From: Tuctoria greenei
Taxonomy: Eukaryota > Streptophyta > Magnoliopsida > Poales > Poaceae
Length of the DNA: 64,000 nucleotides
Reading direction: 5' to 3'
NCBI GenBank assembly: GCA_036927565.1
Contig: JAYESD010000004.1
Coordinates: 163,281,697 to 163,345,696, forward strand
Below are positions 10,768 to 22,755 of the stretch, one piece after another (within the stretch, counting starts at the first letter, position 1; the number at the start of each line of letters is the position of its first letter). The notes beneath the pieces were generated by a model. It had not been told where the DNA came from and ran no database searches. It saw only the letters and a program-made list of their open reading frames with translations. The position numbers were made by a program, and so were the translations under genes.

Positions 10768-11869
10768 CGTGGTGCCAACGGCATCCTAATGCAGTGCATT
10801 ACAAGGGAAGAAGGCAGGGAGCTCCTCGTGGAAATCCTTGGAGGCGAGTGTGGGAACCATGCTTCTTCCCGCACGCTGGTTGGTAAAGCCTTTCGGCATG
10901 GCTTTTACTGGCCTACAACACTTCAGGATGCGGTTGAGCTAGTGAAAAAATGTGAAGCGTGTAAGTTCCACGCAAAACAGATTCACACATCGGCTCAATC
11001 GCTACAAATCATACCTCCTACATGGCCATTCGCTGTGTGGGGCATGGACATCTTGGGACTTTTCCCAAAACTTGTCGGAGGTTACAAGTTCATGTATGTC
11101 GCCATCGACAAGTTCACTAAGTGGCTGGAAGCAACTCCAGTTGTGAGAATCAACAAGCAATCAGCAATCAAGTTCTTGAAGTCCATTATATGCAGATTTG
11201 GAGTTCCGAACAAAGTCATAAACTCAATTTGCAAGTATTGCATTTCGAGAATATTGCGAAGACCTCGGCATTCAACTTAGCTACGCATCTGTAGCTCACC
11301 CAGCAAGTAATGGACAAGCCGAGAGAGCAAATGCAAAAATATTAAAGGGACTCAAGACACACACGTACGAGCGCCTAAAAAAGCATGGAGCCAACTGGAT
11401 TGAAGAGCTTCCATCCACACTATGGGCGAATAGGACAACACCTAACCGGTCAACTTGGGAGACTCCATTCTTCCTGGTGTACGGAGCTGAAGCAGTCCTT
11501 CCACCGGAGATCACCTTGGGGTCCCTCGTACAGACCTTCGACGAAGCTACGCAGGACCAGCTTCGGCATGAAGACTGTGACCTCGTCGACGAGGGAAGGT
11601 GCCAAGCAGCTGTTCGGAACGCATGTTATTGCCAAGTGCTCTGGCGCTATCATCAAAGGCATATGCGCAACCGACAACTCGAGGAAGGTGACCTGGTGCT
11701 GCGGAAAATACTAACTCGCGAAGGGATGAATAAACTTTCCCCCAGCTGGGAAGGTCCCTTCCGAGTGATCAAAGTATCCCGGCCCGGAAGTGTTCGCTTG
11801 GTAACTGAGGATGGGACTCCGCTTCCTAATCCTTGGAACATCGAGCACCTCCGTAAGTTTTATACTTAA
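10768..11869 (+). pseudogene. Tat-lineage integrase
   Basis: An HHCC zinc finger (H..H then CEAC, about 10850-10970) is followed by the core with WGMDILG (first catalytic Asp) and DKFTKWLEA. The block that should read TDNG is destroyed by a frameshift and substitutions at about 11220-11245, so the second Asp is lost. After the shift the frame resumes with YASVAHPASNGQAERAN (catalytic Glu), the WANRTTPNRSTWETPF block and an SH3-like C-terminus ending in IEHLRKFYT. The stop at 11867-11869 ends pol. Integrase would insert the DNA copy; this one cannot. Confidence 0.88.
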
Positions 11870-13000
11870 AATCACGGAGGTGATTCAGTAATTACGCACA
11901 ATGTATGTTATAGGGTAGGTCCTTCGGGAGAACACCCGGACCCCTCCGGGAAGTTCAAGTAACACTTCATACAGTCACAACACTAAAAGTGTAACTACGT
12001 ACCCAGGGCTAGTACAAGATGTATAGCGCACTTAGCTTGGTCATGCACCCTAAGTGTGTCCTTGTCTCCCCAATCTGGACCTATAATGAAAGACATTGTT
12101 GTGTGAAAACGGACTCCACATGCATTTATTTTTGTACAAGGCTCGATATATCAAATTATTATTATTACCCTTCTTGTCTATAATGAAGTTGTGCAATTCT
12201 TTTTTTTAGTTTTTGTCCAAGTTATTCATATGTGTTACAAGTAATATTGTTGGTCTCTCTGAATCTTAACATGATGTATAGTCTACTTGCCTGAACGCCA
12301 AGCCAACATAGGTACGGAGTGTGCTATCGACTTAGCCTGGTCCTACACCCTAAGTACGCCACTCTACCTACACTCCAGCATGCCTCAGTAGGGTGAGTAC
12401 TAGAAAAGCATATGGGTCTGGAAAGATTACATCAATATGCTTGTTACCATATCTAGTTTCTTCGGATTTAAAACTCAAATAAGAATGATAAGTCCCAAAC
12501 GATTTATAGACAAGAGGGCGAATTTTACTCTTTTCTTGTATTTAATGTGCAGGAAAAATAGAAATTCATAGCGATGGTGGACGACGCCGGAGCTACTAAT
12601 ATCCGACATCCTCCAAGGGGGACCGCCGTCAACGTTTAATATGTTGACAGTGGGTGACGTCGGAGCTGATCTGACAACCCTTGGGGGCCTACCTTCAATG
12701 ATTCGTGCGTTGACATCGGAAGCTACCAGATCTATCAAGCTCTGATAAATCCTAGGGGGCCCGCCGTCGACATACCGGAGATAAATACTTCGGACCTAAA
12801 ATCTACATGCTGTCAAATCCTTTTGGTACATGTACACACTTCAATTGTGCACATATACCAGGGGGCCAACAAGATATAGCACAGTATATTCAAGACAAAG
12901 TGAAATTCATGGCAGAAAGGGGGATTTCATTAATCAAAAGTACTGGATTACAAAATTGGGGTTACAAGGGGCAAAAGGAAAAAAGTCCTAGCCATTGGAG
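11870..13000. other. Non-coding tail of Tat element between pol and antisense gene
   Basis: No convincing reading frame is seen. A paragraph-like repeat is visible: a block ending in 'cttag(c)ttggtc.tgcaccctaagtg' near 12030-12060 recurs near 12320-12355. Several G/C-rich blocks with GGGGG and GACGTCGG or GCCGTCGAC occur at 12590-12780. A large spacer here is usual for the lineage. Confidence 0.5.
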
Positions 13001-13008
13001 GATCTAAG

Positions 13009-16000
13009 TCATGTGGAAAAAAGAAGTAACCTTCTCAGCAGCTTCTTGGACACTAGCTCTGGTGGCATCCTCTTCTTCGGCAATGATTCCTTCAAAGACC
13101 GGATCAAGAGAGAACTAGGGGTCTTGGCTTTTGTAACACGCCAAGACATACTCGGAGACGTTCTTGGCCAAAGATTTACCCTCTGTCTCCAGCTGATCAA
13201 CAATGACATTACCCATCACATTGAGTTTGCTGCCACCAAAGCCGGGTGCCACCAGCGTCTGGTCCAGCTCCTGCACTGGGTCCTCCGGGCATACTGGACT
13301 GAAACCAAGAGGCACAAGGGCCCTGTCTGCACGTCCCAGGAAGTCTCATAACATCAGGGACTCGGTTGCCTTCAAGCTCTGCAGCTCTTCCAGTGACCTC
13401 CGGGCGGTCGCTAGATCCGAAATCTCCCGAGCAAGGCGTTCCACCACTTTGGCATGTTGCTGCATACTTTCAGCAACCTGATTCTCGCGGTTGGTTAGCT
13501 CTGTCTCATGGAGGTGGATGCGGTTCTGCCGTTCGGCTAGGTCCTTCTCCCTGCCTCTCACCTTCCCTTCCCTGGTGGCAACGTCAGCTTCTCTTTTCGA
13601 GAGCTCCTGTCCCATCTTCCAATACTTCTTCTTTTCGTCTTCACTCCACCGCTCAAACTTCTTTGAGCGATCTGCCAAATTCTATTCACCCAGAATCAAC
13701 TTCTGGGTGACCTCTGCCTCTCTTTTCATAATATCCTCCTGCTGCTCCAGGAGCTTTTCTTCCCTTGCCTCCAGGTCCGCCCGGCGCTTCAGGAGAACCT
13801 CGTTTAATTCATTGAGGTTTTCATGATGCTCATTAGCAGCATCACGCCTCTCCTTGGATTGCTCAAGGATTCCCCTGGAGTTAGCGTCGAGCGCCCGGAT
13901 GGCAGCCTCCTTCTTCTCAAGCAGCTTATCCCAGTACTCTAACCGTGCCATCTCCCTCTTTATCCACTCCTTCTAGTCAGCTAGCCTCGTCTGGGCAAGC
14001 CTGGTCTCAAAATGGAGTCTGTTGCGCCAACGCCTCAAGGTGTTGCACTCCTCCTCCAAGGCTTTGCTCTCATGATCGAAAGCGAGTTGGACTTGTTGGA
14101 GACTGGAGCAGGCATTGTCCATGGACAACGCTAGAGGGATAGGCTCTAGACCTGCTAGGACCATCTCTGCAGGCTCCATAAGATTCTCCATTACAAAAAT
14201 AGGGTCCACTCTACAAGAGAGGATCCTTGAGCTTCTGCAGCATTGGGGCCGCTCTCCAGAAGCCCTTCCGCAATAGCAGAGGAAGAACCCACTGGGGGAA
14301 CTTCCATCTCTGGAATAGAAGTCGAAGGCGCTGCTTCAGGGTCTTCGGTCGCTGGCTTCGAAGGTGGAGGACCTGTCGCCACCTCTTCAGGCAGCTTCGG
14401 TTCTGGTTTAGCTACCTCCAGGGCAATGGCAGGGGCTTCATCTAGGGCCTCTATCGCCGCTGGCTCACACACTGGCACGTCAGCTTCCTCCAGCTCAACG
14501 ACCGGAGCTTCGGGCATCTCCAGCTCAACCGCCGGACATTAAACTACTTCTGGCATAAGGGTCGGAGCTTCAGTGATTTCCGGCTCAATGGTTGGGACTT
14601 AGATTGCCTCCGGCTCAGCGGACAAGGCTTCTTCAACCTCCGGCTCAGAGGCTGGAGCTTCAAATATCTCCGGCTACGATACCAAAGCATCAGCCTCTGG
14701 CACCGATGCCAGAGGTGTAACTTCAACTTATTTCCCGTGGTCCGGTGCTACCACGGGAGCTTCAGGCGAGGACTCCGAATCCAAGTCCACGACAGCTGGC
14801 ACCGGAGCTGTCGCAACTTCTGCCACCACTTGAGGAGGAGGCTTGGTGCTTGAAGTCGGAGCTTCGGCATGTGCAGCCCGGTCGCTGCGACAGGCGCCAA
14901 AGTTCCTGACCCCTTCTTCGACACCCTAAAAATAAAGGGAAGAGAAGATTAAAGACACATAAAAAAATAAGACTAGCATTTTAAGGTGAGCAATCAATGC
15001 TTACCTAGGGATGCTACCATCCCAGTCGCCTCGAAACATCTTCTTCTGAGGTTCGGGGCCAGAGCCTACCAAGTCTGGTGAGACAATTGCTTCGGACCTC
15101 AGTTGAGGGCCACTTGCAGCAGCCGGAGTCTTCTCGGTCGGAGCTTCTCTTGGCCGGGAAGAACTCCCAGACCTGGAACTTTTAGCCGGCACTGAGGTCG
15201 GGGTTGACTGCCCAGAGGTGACGCCCCTTGAAGATGCTTGCACCGGAGTCGGGGTAGCTGCAGAAGACCTCCCCCGCCGAGGAGAAGGAGCTATGGTAGA
15301 AGGAGCAAGTCTGACGGACCTCCCATCAGTGTGCTTCAACTTCCTCTTCCGGCTAGAGGGCTCAGCTGGCTCTTTGCCCTTACCCTTGCCGGTGTCTTAA
15401 ACACTCTGGCTTGGGGCGAAGGCAGGCCCTCCTTCAGAAGCTCCGGGGATTACCACCCTGGAGGTCGGACGCCTTTCCACCTCACCAAGGTCGTCAAGCG
15501 CCGGCATCTTCCTCCGGAGCTCTCTACTGAATTGCGCCTCCATGTTAGAGGAAGGAAAGCTGCCGGTGGAACTAGGTCGTCGTCGACGACGTTTATTCCA
15601 TGCTGGAATTTCTTGAGATGAAGCCTCAAAGCTTCGTCATCTATGTTGGATTTTAGACCGGTTTCAATCCAGTCATCATCCATCACACTGTTGAGGGCCC
15701 ACGCAAGCTTCTCCCTCTTCCTTAGCGGAGCCCATCTGTTGACCAGGAAGTTGCAGAAGACCATCTGAGGAGTCACTCCACCTTCCACACATTCGCGGAT
15801 CCTGGTCAAGATGGGGTTGAAGGCATCTGATAGCACCGGAACTACACTCCAAGCATCGGTGTCAACATTGAGGAGGCCTTCGGGCAGCTCCAACTTCTCG
15901 TGCTCCTCCACTGCAATGACGATCGAGTCTTTCTTCCAGTCGTCCCATTTGCCGGAAGAAAATGACTTCAAGTATTTGAAGGGGCAGTTCTTGCGCTTCA

Positions 16001-16454
16001 CGAAATAGTAAAAGCCAAGAAGCTCACTCCCCTTGCCGGTGGTGTGTATGGTGAAGAAGGTGCGGAACAGTTTGACGCAGGGGGGAATACCCACCCACAT
16101 CTCGCAAAAGTGGACAAACGTCGCCACGAGAAGAAGAGAATGGGGGCCAAGGTGATACAGCTAGAGACCGTAAAAGTCTAGCAGCATCAATGGAAAGGTA
16201 GAAAAAGGTGGGATCAATCCCACCATGGCGAACGTTGAGAAGTACACTGTGTCGCCATTGCGCTCCTTCTTGAACGGGAGCGCGCCAGCGCAAATCAAGT
16301 GGTTGAAGGAGTCGCTGGACCACCCCATATAGGTATGGACCTTCTTCAGATCATCATCACTCTTGAGGCGGCTCTTGGGAAGACCCAACTCCATCGCGGC
16401 AAAGCGGAGCAAAGGAAGGGAAGTTAGGCGGAGTTTGGGAGGCTCTGAGCGCAA
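13009..16454 (-). pseudogene. Antisense gene of Tat element (gypsy-type transposon protein, PF04195-like, plus coiled coil)
   Basis: It is read opposite to gag-pol, between integrase and the 3' LTR. From 16454 the product has the conserved N-terminal domain seen in plant 'putative gypsy type transposon' proteins: FSTFAMVGLIPPFSTFPLM, then HSLLLVATFVHFCEMWVGI, then GFYYFVKRK and SGKWDDWKKD. One in-frame stop lies at 16161-16163. A Ser/Pro-rich part follows (about 15001-15450). An apparent 79-bp intron has GT at 15004-15003 and AG at 14927-14926. Next comes an acidic Pro/Glu repeat (EAPxxEPE-like, 14200-14900) and a long Glu/Lys/Arg coiled coil (about 13350-13950). Several frameshifts break it. 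The role of these antisense genes is unknown; the domain assignment comes from memory of the family, not a search. Confidence 0.75.
14926..15004 (-). other. Probable spliceosomal intron in antisense gene
   Basis: On the minus strand the donor is AG|GTAAGC and the acceptor TTTATTTTTAG|GG, with a T-rich 3' end and 79 bp between. It separates two segments that both read as antisense-gene coding sequence. Confidence 0.6.
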
Positions 16455-16931
16455 ATTTGATCGAAGGCGTAAAGAGTCCTCAAACCGTGCGCACTTTCCC
16501 TCTTAAGTAAGCCTCCGCGACGCTTGGATGGAAACTGCAGTGAGAACGAAGGCACTTTTCAAAAGTCTACCCCATCAATGACGAGTGGGCCTGGGGCCAC
16601 CCCGACGAAGAGATCGAGGTTCTTACCCTAGGCGGGCCGTTGTCATGATGGGTGGCGGGAAACTCGATGGCGGCATCCAGACAAGGCGCGCGGAACCGAT
16701 ACGATTTTCATATTGGGAACCGGCGACCTTTAATTGTGTGAGATCCTCACTCAAGGATCTTATCTGCCGCATTCATAACAAGCCACGCGTCGATGGTTCA
16801 CTCCCGGACCATCACTCCAAAAGCACATTAGAAGACTCTTGAAATTGAAGCGCGAGAATCGAGAATAGCCCCACCTCCCGTAGAATAACTTAACCCAAAG
16901 GGTTTCTCCCAGAGGTGGGCCCAGGGGACAC
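16455..16931. other. Upstream region of antisense gene and polypurine tract of Tat element
   Basis: This is 0.48 kb between the antisense gene start and the 3' LTR. The last bases, AGAGGTGGGCCCAGGGGAC, form a poor polypurine tract for plus-strand priming. The region must also hold any promoter of the antisense gene; none is recognisable. Confidence 0.45.
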
Positions 16932-17724
16932 TGTGGGTACCCTGCGTACCGAGTACCCCTCATTACCGCGAAGAGTACAAGGGAGTTCTACCTGTCAGAA
17001 TTGAAGGTCTCCTCAGGTCCCACATGTCACATTGCACCGGACCCGCTCCCCTCATATGGGTAGCTCCTGGGTAAACACGTGTAAAGGAAAACCGGAACTA
17101 AGCTCCCAATAAAGGAAAGCTTTGGTGACAACACGTGTACAACGACCCCGAACCCATCCTCCCACAAGGGAAAGCTCTGGAGCTACCACGTGTGGAGCCT
17201 CCGGACCTTCATCAACGTATACACTGGCAGATATCCTTCAGCACATTCATTCAAGTGACAGTCAAAGCGGCCGTTACAAGATTTGATTACGTGTCGTTAA
17301 TGTTGTATTAATGACACACGATCAGAGCATTGTTAATAGGGGTGACGCAACCATTAAGGCACATTATCACACTATTAATCATGCTTAATACCCTTTAGAC
17401 AGTGTATTAGGCCATTAAATACGCCAGGGCCACATGTCAGGCCAGACAAGCTTTATAACGGTCAGCCTTTAGAACTATAAAAGGGTTGTGCCTCGCGAAC
17501 CCAAGGACATATGATCCAAGCTAACTGGCATACTAGGGAAGAGACTCATACAATACAAGAACACAAACCCCGTGGAGTAGGGTGTTACGCTCAGGCGGCC
17601 CGAACCACGTAAATCTCCCATGTCACCATCTCGTTCGCGATCTTTAAGCGCCCCAACCGAAGCAAGAACCTCCGTGGACTACATTTGGTAGTACCAGGGG
17701 AAGTGTCGTTGCTACACTTTGACA
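16932..17724 (+). repeat. 3' LTR of Tat element
   Basis: It begins TGTGGGTACC, ends TTTGACA and matches the 5' LTR closely. The TATA box is at 17476-17482. AACAC follows directly, the duplicate of GACAC at 5052-5056. Confidence 0.9.
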
Positions 17725-18326
17725 AACACCCTTGTGTTGGAACAAAACTGGAGAAACTCAAGTATTCAGACTTGATGTGTTGCAAGAGGCTGAAAAACAA
17801 GTTCAGATAATCCGCGAGAATTAGAGGGCTGCTCAATCAAGACAAAAGGGCTATGCGGATAATAGGCGAAGAAACATAGCCTTTGAAGTGGGATACTTCG
17901 TATATCTCAAAGTATCACCTATGTGAGGTCATAAGCGGATTAATGTAAGAGGCAACTGGCACCTCACTATATTGGGCCATTCAAGATTTTGGGCAAACAT
18001 GGAGAAGTGGCATATAAGTTGGAGATGCTAGCACATATTTCCGATGTTCATGATGTGTTTCATGTTTCTCAGCTCAAAAAGTGCTTAAGGGTACCGAAAG
18101 AATAGGTGTCAATGGAAGAATTGGAATTAGAGGCAGATTATGTCGAGCAACCAGTCAAAATTTTGGAAACCAAGGAGAGGGTCACAAGGAACAAGGTGAT
18201 TCGATGGTTCAAATTACAATGTAAGCATCATACAAAATCAGAAGCAACTTAGGAGTTGGAAGCTGACCTTAAGAGAGAATTTCCCTATCTCTTCTATTCT
18301 ATGTCGAATCTCGAGGGCGAAATTCA
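17725..18326 (+). pseudogene. Chromovirus integrase C-terminus and chromodomain (continuation of 4529-5056)
   Basis: The integrase interrupted at 5056 resumes in frame directly after the Tat element (LCWNKTGETQ..., then QKGYADNRRRNIAFEVGYFV). After an in-frame stop and a shift the sequence continues with VFHVSQLKKCLRVPKE, then EQPVKILETKERVTRNKVIR and HHTKSEAT.ELEADLKREFP. That is a chromodomain as found in Tekay-like chromoviruses, which directs integration to particular chromatin. Stops at several sites show it is dead. Confidence 0.82.
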
Positions 18327-18340
18327 TTTGGGGGGGGGGG
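18327..18340 (+). other. Polypurine tract
   Basis: TTT followed by eleven G lies a few bases before the 3' LTR of the chromovirus element. It is the expected plus-strand primer site. Confidence 0.75.
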
Positions 18341-18476
18341 TAGGTTTATTACACCCTCATTTTCATCCATCATGCATTGCATACACTCTTATACATGTTT
18401 AACATTAAGCAACATAAAAAGGAACAAGTTTAAAATGAATTAGAAGCAAAACAGCATTTAAAAACACGTATAGTTG

Positions 18477-18785
18477 CGGACTTGTCCACTTTCGACCCCT
18501 GACTAGTCCAGTTTTGTCCTTTGTTGACTCTTCGGACTTGTCCTCTCTAACCGCGGATTAGTCCGATTGAATTTCTGTTGATGGTCCGGACTTGTCCGTT
18601 CTCATGTACGGACTAGTCCGTTCCTAGCTACTCGAACTTTTCAGAGTTGTCCGGTAGATCCCTCTTTTGGTCCATTTTTTGGAAAATCGAACACTTCTCT
18701 GGACTTGTCCGACCCCATACCGAACTTGTCCATTTTTGCTCTCTGGAACCAATCGGACTAGTCCGGCGCCTAGCGGACTTGTCCA
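18477..18785. repeat. Palindrome array in U3 of chromovirus LTR
   Basis: About ten copies of CGGACTTGTCCG or CGGACTAGTCCG occur, some degenerate, spaced as in the homologous array at 4057-4377. A second cluster of four (19313-19401) lies downstream of the TATA box. Confidence 0.8.
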
Positions 18786-18950
18786 GTATGCCCGACTCGG
18801 ATTCAATTTTTCCTTCACGACATGTTATTGGGTATTTACCTTAATTGAGCCCAAGAATGTCGTGTCCAACCCCTATGGAGCCCATGTTGGACCCCTACCC
18901 GGCCTCCACCGCCCAAACACAAAATCCATCAAACCCTACCACCTCCACCT

Positions 18951-18960
18951 CTATATAAAC
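18951..18960 (+). promoter_or_regulatory. LTR TATA box
   Basis: CTATATAAAC is conserved between both LTR copies of this family. It is followed within 60 bp by a C-rich transcribed-leader-like stretch. Confidence 0.6.
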
Positions 18961-21227
18961 ACCCCACCACCCCAAACTTTTCATCTCTTGCCACTTTTGA
19001 AGAAAACCCTATCCCTAATTTGTGGGAGCTGCCATCAAGGGGAGTCCATCGCAGCTAGGAGAAGGGGAGGAGGAAGGATGAGGATCCAGCAAGGTCGATC
19101 TTCATCAACTCATCGACATCATCGTCAATTCTCCATCAACTCTTCACGTCAATCCTAGGCATCAAGATCTGAGTGTTTCACCCATTTCTCAGCCTTTGAA
19201 CCCTTGAATTCGTGGTAAATATCCTAGATGCATCTTTTCTATGTAAAATATGGTTCCATAATTAATCAATCTATACTCTATATGGGAATGCACCAAAAAC
19301 CATAGCCGAACAGACTTGTCTGGTTCCATTGCGGACTAGTCCGGTTGACTTTCTGGTCCAGGGCAGACTAGTCCGGTCCCTAATACGGACTTGTCCGGCT
19401 ACATGAATCTGAAGTTGCTGAACTGAACTCAAATTGACTCAAATCAACTCAAAACCGGTTCAAACTTGTTAAAAACCATTGTAACTAGTGAGTAAATATT
19501 AATAGCAACTCATTAACAAGTTTTACCTCATAATTGCATTATTCATGCATGTCATGGCATATTGAGTAATATATGGGCATTTATTGATTGTAATATTTGT
19601 TTTGTATGTCTTTTGCGCGGAATGGAAGGTGTTGCTCTAGAGGGTGTTGTCGAGGACCTCTAGCACCAGAACTTTGAATCTTTTGACCCTAGTCAGTCTC
19701 AAGAGCAAGGCAAGTGTCCTTGATCATTTTGATCATGTTTTTAAATGTTTTGTTTGAAAAACTGCATGCTTGTGTCAAATTGATCGGAAACCCATGATAG
19801 GAGTTTACTAGTCTTGTTTGACCATCCTTATCGCTTGGAATGCAGTGTAGAGAGTCGCGAAGAGCTTTTTATCATTTTGCTTCGCTCTAATGAATTGGGA
19901 TAGGAAAACAATCAAACGGCTTAACTATGAATTAATGAGCATGTATAGGATGAGAGTTGATGGATATGGTTAATTGGTTCTATGGGATTGGGAGACTTAA
20001 GCAAGCATGGATAGTGGACTGGGTCGGATGTTATGGTGGTTTGCTTGCCTTAGATCTAAGGACCGGTTCATGCGAGAATAAGCCAGGACAACAGTGCCAC
20101 CACAAGGCCAAGTATTGGTGCGACGTAGGGTGTGCTGTTGATATTGTACGAACCATTAGATGGTGCGGGGAATGGGAGTCGAGGAGGGCTACCCTGGGAA
20201 CCGCATGACACATGAGGGGGCCCGTGGGTGGGAGAATTGAGATTCAAGCCTGGTGGTGAAACTTTAGTGGGTCCGTACATACTAGTAGTCCTTTTGTAAA
20301 AGCTATTTTGTGATCTCTTGGTCACACACCAACGGAAGTGTGTTAAGGCATGATAGAGGTTCTTAGTCACCGAAAGGTGATGAAATCACGAACATGTGAG
20401 TAAAGTGGTACAACCTATGCAGAGTGTTGAAAACTATCATGATAGTCGTGCTCCCGGTTATGAGCACCTGGACAACTTCCATGATTAGAGGGAACTTGGG
20501 AACTGGGATGGTTTGGTTTTGGTATTGGATATGGTTTGAGTTGTGATAATTGAATTGGTAAATGATGATGGTAAGAACTTGGCTTTTGGAGGAATAATTA
20601 CTAATGGATGTGATACAATGGTAATTGATGGTATTGACTCATAATTGGTAATTGTTGGGATATGATGAGATTATTTCACATAGACATAGTATGATGTTTT
20701 TTACATGTTTAAATGCACCTCTTAGAAAATAGCCATTATTTATTATTATCCATTGTTTAAGATGAATGTCATTATTTTTCCCACACTTACTGAGTACGAC
20801 ATGAATATTTCTTGATTCTCAAGTTAGTTTATTTCCTACAGTTTGTTAGTTTGTGTGCTCACCCTTGCAATTCCCCCACCAATAGTTTAAGGTGATGTTT
20901 GGGAGTATCCTAAGGATAATGCGGAGTACCAGGTTATGTGCTGCCGTCGACTCGTCTGTGGTGTTGCTTGGAGCCGCGCATTCCCCTATGCTTAGTTTGC
21001 TTAGTTGCTTCATTAGATTATTTCCGCTGCATTAGTTTTAGAACTATTAATAATGATCGTTAGAGTTTGTAATTTGAGGATTATTTGAATATTGTAATAA
21101 AAGTACCTAATTAACTTGTGTTGTGGTAATTTTTTTATATTTTTTGTGATGCACTCGTGTATGTGTGATCAACGTCCTAGGCACACATATGCGTTCACTT
21201 GGTTCATTTTTGGAACCGGGTGTCACA

Positions 21228-21540
21228 TGCAGCGGCTGTTCTGAATCTTTGAGAAGCTCGAAGAACTTTTTAACCTCCGCGGTAGGAGGATCCTCCGTAA
21301 GCTTTGGTCATATAGCTTTCAACATCTCATCCATCATATCAACTTCCGTGTCATCATTATTGTCCGCTTCCACTTCTTGTACAGCTGGAGAAGTCGTCTC
21401 GCCGTGGAAGTTTCACAACTCATAATATGACACGTAACCGTTTCAACATAAGTGCATCGAAAGTTCCACTTTATCCAAAAACGTCCCATTCCAGCATTTC
21501 GTACATCGACACCGCATTTTTCGTTATTTGACAACGAAAA
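21228..21540 (-). pseudogene. CACTA transposase-associated N-terminal domain
   Basis: On the minus strand the frame gives a CxCxKC..W motif, then an L..HL..NGY...Y element, NFHGETTSP, an acidic linker EVEADNNDDTEVDMMDEML, and EVKKFFELLKDSEQPLH. These match in order the zinc-finger-like Transpos_assoc domain and the start of the CACTA transposase. Two in-frame stops occur in the piece, and it is cut by the LTR at 21228. It would have bound the subterminal repeats and ends of the element. Confidence 0.7.
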
Positions 21541-22490
21541 AGTTCATTCCACAAAAACTTATATCTTGGTGTACCACTCATCTGAGTGACCACCAGTTCT
21601 GCTCTTCCAACCAGTATACATCCAAGTGCGGTCTTCACCCATGTTTGACTCTGCAGTTTAAAGCCGAAGAAATTATCATTAATTTATGCATGATTTATCC
21701 TGCTTATGATGATACACACAACCTGAATCTGAACAAAATTTTGGCAGCATAACCTCGCTTGTTTTACACTGCACCCCCCAAAAATGGTGCATTTATTCAA
21801 GTTTTGGGGTCAACTATCAAAAATTAACTTACAACGACTTTAGGGTTAACCATCGTAAGTAGGGTTAGCCGTAGTAAGTAGGTTAAGTTAATTTTCATTT
21901 CTGAGTCATTTCAAAGACAGAGGAAAGAATGAGAGAGATAGAGAACTGGGTCTGTCGAGGTCGGCCATCCAAATGCGTGGGTGATTGTCGTCTGCATCAT
22001 TGTCGTTCGCCTTCGTGCGTGTTTAGATGCATACTTTAACTTCACACTAAATGGGCCATGACGGACCCTAAATGGCCCGTGTCAAGCATTGTCGGGCTGA
22101 AGCCCGTTTAGTTATAAGCACTAAACCAATAAAAAATAATTAAATAATAAACAATTATAACATTAATTAATCAATTACTGAACTAAACATCAAATTAAAC
22201 ATGTGAACATAAACTAATTACCATACACTAATTAACATAAACAATTTAACAAAAAAACAACTAAACTAAACAATTAACATAAATCTAATTAGCATAAGAA
22301 TTTAAACTAATCAATAAAATTAATCATATTTCAAATCCAACAAACAAATATAAGTAAAACCTCAATTCAAACCTAATTTCAAATGAACTAATTCAAATGT
22401 AATTTCAAATCACATTGGTCAATTCAAACCAACTAAATTAATCCCAATTCAAGCCTAATTAACCTTCAATTCATCAATTCATCAAATCCA
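21541..22490. other. AT-rich CACTA interior
   Basis: No gene is seen. Around 21830-21900 there are CGTAAGTAGG-like repeats resembling the subterminal motif. From 22110 to 22470 the DNA is strongly A/T-rich with many AATTAA and CTAATT words. Confidence 0.5.
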
Positions 22491-22492
22491 GG

Positions 22493-22755
22493 ATGGGGAT
22501 GGGAGGCGTCGGGCTGGAGGTGGGGGCGTCAGAGTGGGGATGGGAGGCGTCAGGCTGGGGGTGGGGGGCATCGGGTCGTCGGGATGGGGTGGGCGGCGTC
22601 GAGGTGGGGGTGGCCAGCGTCGGGATGGGGGTGGGCGGCGTTGGGGTGGGGGTAGCTGGCGTCGAGATGGGGGTACCACGCATCAAGGTGGTCGGGATGG
22701 GGTGGGCGGCGTCGAGGTGGGGTCGGGTGCTCGTCGGGGTGCGGTGGGGAGCGTC
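22493..22755. repeat. G-rich 21-bp minisatellite
   Basis: This is a tandem array of about twelve degenerate 21-bp units of the form GCGTCGGGATGGGGGTGGGCG. The unit is seven codons, so open frames run through on both strands, giving Gly/Val repeats on one and Thr/Pro repeats on the other. These frames look like by-products of the repeat. The G runs could form quadruplexes. Confidence 0.75.

Larger units (their letters stand above)
5057..17724 (+). mobile_element. Tat-lineage Ty3/gypsy retrotransposon, complete but disabled
   Basis: This full-length element has LTRs of 847 bp (5057-5903) and 793 bp (16932-17724). Between them lie gag, protease, RT, RNase H, a second archaeal-type RNase H, integrase and a long tail with an antisense gene. 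The dual RNase H and the antisense gene are known hallmarks of the Tat lineage. It sits inside the integrase of another gypsy element, flanked by GACAC (5052-5056) and AACAC (17725-17729), a 5-bp duplication with one change. Taking it out restores the host reading frame. Stops and frameshifts in gag, pol and the antisense gene make it non-functional now. Confidence 0.9.
18347..21227 (+). repeat. 3' LTR (about 2.9 kb) of plus-strand chromovirus element
   Basis: It is homologous to 1711-4526 but in the opposite orientation. The start is altered (TATTACACCCTC for TGTAACACCCTC); the end is GGGTGTCACA at 21227. The TATA box CTATATAAAC is at 18951-18960. Palindrome arrays lie at 18477-18785 and 19313-19401. 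The right flank enters CACTA transposase sequence, so the element inserted into a CACTA transposon. Confidence 0.85.
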
